64,000 bases of DNA from Cadophora sp. MPI-SDFR-AT-0126 (lineage: Eukaryota; Ascomycota; Leotiomycetes; Helotiales; Ploettnerulaceae), in assembly GCA_020747065.1 (NCBI GenBank), contig JAGMVK010000007.1:1364001-1428000 (forward strand). Direction: 5' to 3'. This document shows, one piece after another, positions 55,775 to 64,000 of this stretch. The position numbers and the translations under genes are program-made. Below the pieces are notes generated by a model, which was given only the letters and a program-made list of their open reading frames with translations, was not told the DNA's origin and did no database searches. Every line of letters starts with the position of its first letter. Position 1 is the first letter of the stretch.

Positions 55775-58174
55775 ATGATGGTCTCTAGAGGTCCAAGATC
55801 CAGCTTGACTCAGGGACTTGACAAAGAGGTATTTGACTAAAATTCTACTCCAGCAGCTCTCTATTGATTCAGTGCTGATACCCCGCAGGTCTACCAGGTC
55901 GTTCGAAAGCTGGCTGATGAGCAAGCACAATCTGAGAATGGGAGCAAAAGACTCACGACTTCGGCCGTCTACGACAGTATCAAGCGATCTAATTCCAGTC
56001 TGAAACGGAGAAGTAAGAAGCTGTTGGAGGATTCCATCGACCGAGTATTAAATGTTATGAAGGAGGAGCTGGACGATGACAACGATTCTCTAGAGGGAGA
56101 TTTTGACGGGATCGAGGAGCCCGGGCCTCAATTAAAGGTGGCTATTCTGATGCCAGCACGAGGTATAATCTGACAGAGTTAGGAACACAATATCATGAAC
56201 AAGAGTATTACTCGAATGTGGTCCAAGCCGAATTCTGCGAGCATGACTCCTACAAGAGAAGGCACGCCGCCCATCAATGGGGCTCCGATACCGAGTCTAC
56301 CTATTCAGACTCTCCCCGCGGCTGATATGGAGTCTCCAGCTAAAGCAGAAAGACAAGCAAATGGAGAGCCCAGCAAGAAACGGAGGAAGGCGGACACAAG
56401 AAAAGATGTTGATCGGTCGCCTCCAACAGACGTGTCGCTGGAAAACCTGGGCGGGGTTGGCCCAGTGATCAAGGAATTGACTGACCTGGTGGCTATTCCC
56501 ATGTTGTACGCTGAGGCGTACATAAAGACCGGAATTCAACCCACGAGAGGTGTGCTTCTCCACGGGCCTCCTGGATGTGGAAAGACCATGATTGCGAATG
56601 CATTCGCGGCAGAAATTGGTGTGTCTTTCATACCGATCTCTGCACCATCTCTGGTCGCTGGGATGTCTGGAGAGTCAGAAAAGAAGATCAGGGATTTATT
56701 CGAGGAAGCAAAGAGGATGGCTCCATGCTTGGTCTTCATCGATGAAATTGATGTTATCATGGGTAAGCGAGAAAGCGCACAGAGGGAAATGGAGAAGCGT
56801 ATAGTAGCTCAAATGTTGACATGTATGGATGATATGGCGTTGGAGAAGACTGGTGGAAAGCCAGTCATCATTCTGGCAGCTACGAACCGGCCAGACAGTT
56901 TGGATCCAGCTCTTCGTCGAGCCGGGAGGTTCAACAAAGAGATTAATCTGGGTGTCCCAAATGAGGAAGCTCGTGATAAGATTCTACGAGCTTTGACGAA
57001 GAAACTCACCATGGCAGAAGACTTCGATTACCGGCGTCTGGCAAAACTCACACCCGGATTCGTTGGAGCCGATTTGAATGATGTCGTCTCCGTGGCAGGC
57101 ACTGATGCCATGAAGCGTATGAACGCTGTTTTGAAAGAGCGCAGTGTGACTGCGATGGATATCGATACCACATCACCCACACTGGATCTACCATCTTCAC
57201 TTCTAGAACTTCGTTCTCTGGTCGCCAATGCAGGGGAACTACAACCAGACGGCGACTTCTCCATAACCTACAACGATTTCTTGACCGCAATCCCCAAAGT
57301 CCAACCATCAGCAAAGCGTGAGGGATTCGCAACAATTCCCGACACGACGTGGGCACATGTCGGTGCATTACATGAAGTCCGCGAGCAGCTGGAAATGGCA
57401 ATCGTCAACCCCATCCAAAGCCCGGGGAGATTTGCTCGCGTAGGTATCACGATGCCAGCCGGGGTCTTACTATGGGGCCCTCCAGGTTGCGGAAAGACCC
57501 TCCTCGCCAAAGCCGTCGCAAACGAATCAAAAGCCAATTTCATCTCGATCAAAGGCCCAGAACTGCTCAACAAGTACGTTGGAGAATCCGAGCGAGCTGT
57601 CAGACAAGTTTTCGAGCGTGCCCGCTCATCCGTGCCGTGCATACTGTTCTTCGACGAGCTGGACGCACTCGTGCCAAAACGAGAAGACTCACTTTCGGAA
57701 GCTAGTAGCAAGGTCGTCAATACCCTCCTGACAGAACTCGACGGTCTAGGAAGTAGAGCAGGAATCTATGTCATCGCGGCAACCAATCGCCCCGATATGA
57801 TCGACCCTGCCATGCTCCGTCCAGGCCGTCTCGGCCTCTCCGTCTTCGTCGACCTCCCCACCAAAGAAGAGCGTGTTGAGATCCTCAAAGCACTCTACAT
57901 CAAAGCACTGCCAGGGGCGCCGGAGGAGGAATTGACTGCTCTCAAGGATGTTGCTGAAGATGAGAGGTGTTCGAATTTCAGCGGTGCCGATTTGTGGAAC
58001 CTGCACCAGGCGGCTGGTGTGGCGGCTATACAGCGGGAGAAGAGGTTGGGTATTGAGACGGAGGATTTGAGGATTGAGAGGGTGGATTGGGAGGTTGCAT
58101 TGGGGAAGGTTAAGCCGAGCGTGAAGGATGCAGCAAAATATCGGAGGTTGAAGGAGAGGGGTATGCAGGCCTGA
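55775..58174 (+). CDS. RIX7: Ribosome biogenesis AAA-ATPase Rix7 (NVL)
   Basis: Three exons, 55775-55828, 55889-56137 and 56183-58174, give 764 residues. Two AAA modules: D1 with Walker A GPPGCGKT near residue 230 and Walker B LVFIDEID, sensor [16 protein letters not shown]2 with Walker A GPPGCGKT near 531 and Walker B ILFFDELD, pore-type KYVGESER and sensor [18 protein letters not shown]. The N-terminus ([11 protein letters not shown]... [20 protein letters not shown]) is the helical Nvl2/Rix7 N-domain, followed by a basic nuclear signal [10 protein letters not shown]. Rix7 is a nuclear hexameric motor that removes Nsa1 from pre-60S particles. Tandem AAA plus the N-domain argues against Cdc48 or Afg2. 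Two adjacent ATGs at 55775 and 55778 are possible starts. Intron 2 has donor GTGGCT, weaker than usual. Confidence 0.94.
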
Positions 58175-58836
58175 AGGGGAGCAATATGTAGAAAGAAATT
58201 TCATGTTGTTATGTGGTGGCTTATTTATGATCTCCATGATGTATGGTGTAAGAGTGATGCCGGTGATGTAACAGAAATATTCATCGGCAAACGATTGAAG
58301 TAATCAATCCTTGCCCCACTCCTAGTTGTTATGCGTCTTGACTTCCTAAACTATTCATCGGGTTCGCTCCCAGATAACCAGACCAGGGTCATCGCTTGCC
58401 GAGAAAAGTAAACAAAGCCGCGCGCGACGTGCAACAAAACATTATTCAGCTTAGATGAATACTAGACCGAAGGTAACTTCTTAACTTAGTCTCATTCGCC
58501 TCGCTTATGGAAATAAACGAAACTGCGACGTGCAACAAAATGATGTTTGGGTTGAGTAGACGGTAGTGAACGAGCTGGCCCGCCTGTGTTGGTAGTGAGA
58601 AGTGATGTGAGATATGATCAACCTCGAACGAACGACTTCCGCAATACACCACAGGCAAGATACCCAAAGAGTACAGCGAATGAGGTTTTGCTCATTGCAT
58701 AAGTGGTCCAGCTCTTACTATACCCTGTAGCTTGTGCAACTATTTTGCTATGAGGAGGGATCTCAGATTTACTTTTGCCATAGGGAGACTTCATATAATG
58801 GTAGAGAGGTTTCCATCAGAATCACATCCTCATGTC
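58175..58836. other. Intergenic after RIX7
   Basis: About 660 bp between the convergent RIX7 and the unrecognised minus gene. It contains two partly similar segments with GACGTGCAACAAAA (58427-58440 and 58528-58541), a short direct repeat about 100 bases apart. No gene supported. Confidence 0.55.
58427..58541. repeat. Short direct repeat, GACGTGCAACAAAA, 101 bases apart
   Basis: The 14-mer GACGTGCAACAAAA occurs at about 58427-58440 and again at about 58528-58541. The flanks are not similar enough to call a larger duplication. Confidence 0.7.
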
Positions 58837-59443
58837 CTAGATTCCACTGGCAACGTACCCATGGCTTTGGAATATAAGATTTCCCGAAGGGTATCTATCC
58901 ACATCTGTGCCGCTCCATACTGATAGATTACAGCGCTGTGGGTTGGTCAGCATCGAGGAAGCTTGCGGATCTCTGGAAGCAGCAATTTGTTTCCAATCTC
59001 TGACAAACCGTTCGCTGATTTGAGGCAGCTCTTCTGTCATTTTGGACCCGATGAAGTGCGTAATTCCATTTGTGCCTGATAAGACAAGGCATGCGATTTT
59101 CTGGAAGGGGACTGTGCCGACGTGCTCTTGAACGAAGAGAAGTTCAACAGGTACTGTAGCTTGCTCTTCAGTCCGCCGCTTCTCCCTCTAGCCATCTTCT
59201 CAAATCACATACGTCTAAATGATCTCCTTCTATCAGCCCTGGCAAGCTTATGATCAAAGGAACGCGAACATCACATGCAGCAATATCTTGAACTCATGTA
59301 GCAATCAATCGAACAAAAATGTAATTGCAAGTTGTTTCATGAAAGGATTCTGTGTAATTATGCATATCGCATAACTCACTGCTTATTCCTTTCTCTTCCC
59401 CCCCTCCAGCCGATACTTCGATGCATTTCACAATATTCTGCAT
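58837..59443 (-). CDS. Unrecognised small protein, three exons
   Basis: Model: 59443-59380, 59286-59213 and 59163-58837, about 154 residues. The product begins MQNIVKCIEVSAGGGEEKGI, continues NIAACDVRVPLIISLPGLIE, then GDHLD joined to QATVPVELLFVQEHVGTVPF, QKIACLVLSGTNGITHFIGS and KMTEELPQISERFVRDWKQI. Alternation of hydrophobic residues suggests a beta-rich fold. I do not recognise the family; a resemblance to small assembly-chaperone-like proteins is only an impression. Splice ends are GTGAGT...AAG and GTATGT...GAG, the second 49 nt. An in-frame ATG at 59491 would add 16 residues. The last ~40 residues are less convincing and could hide another intron from GTATGG at about 58924. The gene lies 182 bp downstream of the LSM1 stop, same strand. 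Confidence 0.5.
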
Positions 59444-59625
59444 AGTAACGGCGCTTCTTTGGATCCTCCAACGTCTCTCTTTCTCTCCCATGCCCCCTCT
59501 CACCACCCCGCCAAGATCAATGATTTTTTTCCGCGATACTGTTTCCCCATGCCCACTCCCATTCACATCCCGTCTCAAGCCTCCAATACTTCAAGATCCG
59601 AGATTCAGACTCCAAAATCTCCCTC

Positions 59626-60369
59626 TCAAAGCGATGCCTCCGCCGTATTCTCCCCCTCAAACCCCAGCGCTCTCAACTTAGCCACCCTAACCTTCTCCCT
59701 CTTCGCCTCCTGCGCCTTGCGCTCCTTACACAACTTATGCACCAGCTCGACCTCGGCCTTCTCGTAGCCCGGCGGCGGATCGTCGTCCTTGTCTAGATCG
59801 ATCTCACCGAGTAGGAGAACGTTCTCGCCGCGCACGAGGAAGATGCCGCGAGGTATGTCGGCGTAGAGACCTGGTTGGGTGGTTTCGCCGGGTTTGGTGG
59901 GTGTTGAGGTACGGGATGAAGAGGGAGGGGGAACGAAGAGGCGTTCGATTGTTGATTGGAGGACGAGGTTCGCTGGGAGAGGAATGCGTTAGAGTATATG
60001 GTCGTAGAATGAGGTGGTGGTGGTGGAGAGAGGGAGAGGTACCAAATTGATCCCAGCTGCGGAGTACACCTATTAGTTTTCTACCGTCGCGGAGGGCTAC
60101 CATGAGTTTTTCTGTAGAGAATGTCAGTGCAGCATCTCCATGAGACCACAAGACTCGAGAAGATAAGAAAGAGAAGTGTCGCAGCTGCAATGATCCGTTC
60201 CGAGGGGCAGGAAAGAGAAACCCTTACTATCTGTCATATCAAGCAGCTGGGCAGCAGTTGTGAACATTTGGGGAGGCAATTGCTGGCTCTGCAGCGATGG
60301 TCCGAGTAACTGCTGCTGTTGCTGCGGCGCTCCTCCAGCATTATTCTCGTCCAACGTGAGGCTCTCCAT
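59626..60369 (-). CDS. LSM1: U6-like Sm protein LSM1
   Basis: Three exons, 60369-60228, 60111-60043 and 59972-59626, with 116- and 70-nt introns, give 185 residues. The N-terminal extension is Gln rich; the Sm fold follows: FTTAAQLLDMTDKKLMVALR, DGRKLIGVLRSWDQFANLVL, QSTIERLFVP (Sm1), then GLYADIPRGIFLVRGENVLL and GEIDLDKDDD (Sm2). A long charged helix (EKAEVELVHKLCKERKAQEA) ends the protein, as typical of Lsm1. Lsm1 defines the cytoplasmic Lsm1-7 ring that with Pat1 binds oligoadenylated mRNA 3' ends and promotes decapping in P-bodies. Both introns interrupt the Sm1 motif; joining restores it exactly. Lsm8 is excluded by the C-terminal helix and the QFANLVL context. Confidence 0.93.
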
Positions 60370-61600
60370 ATTGGGTGGGAGTCTTCTCGTCAACTCAAGG
60401 ATGTGCCAAGAGAAGCAGAAAAAGAGTGGAAGTCAAGAAGTGAAGTGGAATTGTTCGAGTGAAAGGGAAAACGCTCGCTATTGGTTGATGCTGCGATTGT
60501 ACTGGGCCATTACGCGTGCCTCGCTGCTTGTTCGACTTGAGGTGGTGGGAGACGCGTTGGAGATGGACGGGGTTGTCAAAATGACGATATCTTGGAGTGT
60601 GCTCATGGACAGACCTTCATTTTTGATAGAGGCACGTGCTTGCTGTTTTTGGACAGAATTGTTGAGCGGATGTCGGCCTTTGAAATCGGCTGTACATAGG
60701 GAGGATTCAGATAGACGTGTAGGAGAGTAAGGCGAATCATATTGAACTGATGTCGATTTTTGGTCATTTGGCTGTCCATTTACCTTCAACTTTGTGTTGT
60801 GATACAGTATGCGAATTTCTCGGTCGCTTAAAATCTTCAGTGAAAGAGCAGTCAACAAGGAGCAGCATTGTGGTTGGTTGAGTAATTTTCATGGGGTCAG
60901 ATACAATCGAGAAAACTGTTTTATTCCAAATCTGTATCAATTTAGTTCTCGGATCGTGTACTGTTAATGCTATCATAGTGAGTAGATCGATTTGAGAGAG
61001 CAAAGTTCTAATAATAGCAAGTAGGACGACTGATTTGCCTCCTGACTGTCTCCACAGGTGTAGGCATACATTTGTAATGCATGGCCGACAAGTCCGCAGT
61101 TCAATTTCCCTGTGTATAATGATACCTGCTTAACCGTATCGGCCGGAACCGATAACGCCTGCAATGCATAGTGACGAAGAGAGAAAGATGATGGTCAATT
61201 TTGGAAGGGCGCTTTTGGGACTGTGTAGCAAAGGAATGAATGGCCTTGAAGAGTCCGATATCAATGGAACAACCATAGTCATTCAAGATCACGGCTGAAA
61301 GTCCATTCCGTCTTGAATTGTCTTCTATGCAGCTTTGAAGAGAGCAGAACAACTTGGACTCAAGAAATGCAAAAAGCCCACAATTCGTATGAGATGTCCC
61401 TTAAACAAAAATCTGGCTGGAATTTTTCACCGCGTATTCGTCTTGTTTGGGTTTCTTGTGTCGAACCCGGTATCCTATAGCTCGATCATAGTTGGTGCAC
61501 TGTGCCACTTCGTAGATTTCGACTTGATGGAGGGGGAGGAGAGAGAAGAAGTTGCTGTGCGCCGTGGTATGAACTGTGATGGAACACCGGGCCCGCGAGG
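60370..61600. other. Intergenic between LSM1 and the Nudix gene
   Basis: About 1.2 kb. The frame at 60478-60858 (-) has polar low-complexity content and no domain. A CACGTG site lies near 60632-60637. Nothing else is supported. Confidence 0.5.
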
Positions 61601-62206
61601 CTACCTGGCAATGGTGGAGCGTTTGAGAGCTTCTAATAACTCCGGACGAGCCTTGAGCGCTTCTGATGCCTCTGCGAAGTTTGCCCACTGTCGATTCCTC
61701 TTGTGCTTCTCTGGCCACTCTGTCTCTTCACTCGTGACGGTAACTTCGTAGAACTGGTAGAGCGCCTTGGGGGCCTCTTTCGACATTTGCTTCGGGGCTC
61801 GGGTTTCCAAGATAGTACCAAGATCGTAGTCGACTGTGCAGACGATTCCGGCCTCTTCCCATGCCTCGCGCTGCGCGGCTTCGGTACACGATTCATCAGA
61901 CTCCCAGCCGCCCTTTGGCAGAACCCAGCCCGCGCGTCGAGTCGATTGGATCAGAAGTACGTGTGTTTTCGCGGCATTGAGAGGTACCACGCCTGCCACG
62001 AGACGTTCTCCAGTCTCTGCGTAGCCTAGAAGAGTGAAGGTGGTGAGCATGGGTCGCGTCTTCAAGAGCTGGAAGAAAAAAAGTTTGCCCCACGTGCAAG
62101 CAACTTTTTTCTTTTCTCAAGGACGGAATTGGAGGGGTAAATGGAATACAAACTTACGCTGCTTTGTTCTCCCTACTCGAGACTCCATGGAGCGACTTGC
62201 CGCCAT
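61601..62206 (-). CDS. Nudix diphosphoinositol-polyphosphate phosphohydrolase (Ddp1/Aps1-like)
   Basis: Two exons, 62206-62158 and 62025-61601, with a 132-nt GTAAGT...CTAG intron, give 157 residues. The start MAASRSMESRVGRTKQ joins to RYAETGERLVAGVVPL, and the Nudix box spans about residues 55-78: GGWESDESCTEAAQ then REAWEEAGI, which keeps the metal-binding G-x5-E-x7-REUxEExGU pattern. The preceding GWVLPKGGWE and LLIQSTRR are typical of DIPP enzymes. Family members hydrolyse inositol pyrophosphates and diadenosine polyphosphates. This would lower the same PP-InsP signals that SPX domains such as PHO81's detect. Without the first exon the frame would start at a non-homologous methionine. A CACGTG site lies in the intron at 62091-62096. 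Confidence 0.92.
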
Positions 62207-64000
62207 GACGAAGGCCTTGCAAGACCTTCTTCGTTGGGCGCAAGGGCACAAGAGCGAGAAGAGAACGTAGTTGCAAAGGTCGGCTGTGGGACGGAGGTAG
62301 GCTTTCAAAGCTCGGGAAGCGTCATTCTCTTGGTAGTGTGACCGGCGAGTAAGTTTTTGTAAGAGCCAAAAATTGTCGAGACAAGTGAATGTAGGATTAC
62401 TGACTGAAGCTCTGGACAGTATTGGTAGAAATCAGTTGGAAAAGAAGAGTAGTAGGGTATGGGAAGAGGCGGCTGCTGGTGGGCAGGGCAGGGAGCAGGT
62501 AGGTGACATGATCTGGTATCAAAGGAGGAAAAGCCGGCATGAAATCGAAATAGAAAGCCGCCCGCCCACCGCGTAGGCCATTATAATATTACATTACGAC
62601 CAACAGAGCACTAGCTGGAAAGGTCCAAGTCTAGGTCTAGTCGGCTCACCAATTCAGGACTTCACCGGAATATTTTCCTCTGGTCCTTGCTCTCGTGTGC
62701 CCTGCCAACATGTGCCACCAGCTCGCGGGAGGGCAGAGCAGGGCAGGGCAGGCTGACAGGCACTGCACTCACTGCACTTCAAGCAGCGGGTCCAAAGCCA
62801 AAAGCCACAGGCGAGACGAGGCGGCGTCGCGCAAAAGACGGAGTTAGCTTGGGAGAGGAAAAAATGGAAGAGGGAGTGGGAGCGGGATAACACCATAACA
62901 ACACCACCACCTACGGGGGGACGCCAATCCCGCTAGACACTCAGAGAGAGAAAGACTTTGCAGTTCCGGGGCTTCGGTCCTTTCGATTACTTGTCCTGTC
63001 TGATTTACCTATTTAGGTACCGAAATAGACTCACTCGTAATAAGCGCTTCATTGTACTACACAATCTTGTCACATTTCAAGCAAATCTTAGAACCTGAGG
63101 ACCTTTCAAAGTAGATTTGCACTTCTGTATGAGTCTGCCAACTCATCTATACTTTTAATAGCTCGGGAACAAAGTTTCGCTTCCAACAGCTTGGTAAATA
63201 GGTAGTGGACAGGGAGGTAGGTTGGTCGTATTGTAAGCTCTACAACCAGAGAAAGGGGCAAGCATATCCACTAATACTTGTACTTGCTGCTGAGTTCAAG
63301 AGCTTGAAACATGCTTGTACTGGACTGTACTGTAATTTATTGAACTGTAGGTGCGAGCGAGCAAACGAGGGAGTGAGCGAGCGAGTGCATGCATCACTGT
63401 GCATCACAGTGCAGTTAATCTTCATGCAGTGGTGACTAGCACTGTGGGGGTCCATGACTTTGTTCATCCTGAACCTTACTTACCTTGCAATACTTTACTT
63501 TTCTCGTACTACTCGTTCACTCTTCTCTTCTTCCCTTCTCCGCCCTCCCCTCCGTCCTCTCAGATCTTACAGTACTGTGCTGAACCGGGATCTTCACCCC
63601 ATCCCATCCCATGCAATCCATTCCGTCCAATCCATCGATCCTTCTGCACCCGCCCGCCCGCTGTTGCTCGCTCGCTCGTTTATTCGCCCCGTGCGATAGC
63701 TACCTGCTGGGCATTTGGTTAGGTAGCGACTTGACACTGCCACCGACCTTGGACGTTGGACCCTGGTACAAGTACATACCCCGCCTGCCAGTGCAACACC
63801 ACCTGCAAGTCACAGAAGCCAGAAACAAGAAAAGACAAGACATTGATAGCTGTTCTCAGCACCTAAGAGCAAACCGGACGAGTTGAGGCGAACAACTTAC
63901 AGGAACCTCCCGACTCTCCCTCCCCTGCATCTTTACCAAGATAAGCGGCTTCTACATAAACCACAACACAACACAAGCAAAGCAGTCTTCTCATCTAGAC
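62207..64000. other. Gene-poor right end, probable leader of an off-window gene
   Basis: About 1.8 kb with no supported coding exon. It holds GAGC-type repeats near 63353-63386, a small inverted repeat CACTGTG-CAT-CACAGTG-like at 63395-63411, CTCGCTCGCTCG runs near 63668, and long pyrimidine-rich tracts near 63510-63660. These resemble the leader regions seen before other genes here, so a plus-strand gene may begin beyond the window. Confidence 0.45.

Noticed and set aside
60478..60858. 126-codon minus-strand frame upstream of LSM1
   Set aside because: Polar low-complexity content without motif; more likely leader or promoter of LSM1.
1..64000. CRISPR arrays, insertion sequences, or rRNA genes
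   Set aside because: No spaced identical repeats, transposase frames, long terminal repeats or rRNA signatures were seen; the gene set and introns are eukaryotic.

Overview
The window looks like nuclear chromosomal DNA of a filamentous ascomycete (Pezizomycotina). Almost every gene is split by introns of about 45-130 nt with GT...AG ends and CTAAC/CTGAC-like branch sites, intergenic regions are compact, and the gene set is typically fungal (PHO81/NUC-2, RRN6, SPC25, MZT1, VID30, IES4, SAM35, COA1, JLP2). Leotiomycetes would fit, but that is an impression, not a demonstration. I see no CRISPR array, rRNA, convincing tRNA, transposon ORF or plasmid feature. All exon models were built by hand from splice signals and reading-frame continuity.

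Layout. 1-8.2 kb: a long leader region, a PSP1-domain protein (+) and an unrecognised basic nuclear-type protein (+). 8.4-13.7 kb (all minus): a CYP65-like cytochrome P450, a secreted CHRD-domain protein with three 23-residue repeats, and the mitochondrial outer-membrane assembly subunit SAM35. 13.7-17.5 kb is gene-poor, with one small Q-rich protein (+). 17.5-27.5 kb (all minus): the GID/CTLH scaffold VID30, the INO80 subunit IES4 and a CHY/RING E3 ligase. 27.7-40 kb is dense housekeeping, much of it in divergent pairs: LYR/DUF1763-type protein (+), MZT1 (-) with a GFA-family protein (+), SPC25 (-) with RRN6 (+), a PITH protein (+), JLP2/CCDC25 (-) with mitoribosomal uL3 (+), COA1 (-) with a four-helix membrane protein (+). 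40.3-43.8 kb: PHO81 (-), SPX-ankyrin-degenerate GDPD. 45.8-54.1 kb (all plus): a second P450, a mitochondrial carrier, a DUF2293 protein. 54.8-62.2 kb: VPS20 (-) divergent from RIX7 (+), then an unrecognised three-exon gene (-), LSM1 (-) and a Nudix DIPP-type hydrolase (-). 62.2-64 kb resembles the leader of a gene beyond the window.

Functionally this is mostly conserved core biology: mitochondrial biogenesis (SAM35, COA1, uL3m, carrier), ribosome synthesis (RRN6, RIX7), mitosis (SPC25, MZT1), ubiquitin pathways (VID30, CHY/RING), mRNA decay (LSM1), ESCRT-III (VPS20) and phosphate/inositol-pyrophosphate signalling (PHO81, Nudix). The accessory-looking parts are the two P450s and the CHRD repeat protein. 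No multi-gene defence or biosynthetic system is evident. The points most worth checking are the PHO81 start codon split by an intron, the 38-nt poly-T intron in VID30, the repeat protein, the frame-preserving intron inside a zinc-finger domain, and an overlooked small gene at 58.8-59.4 kb.
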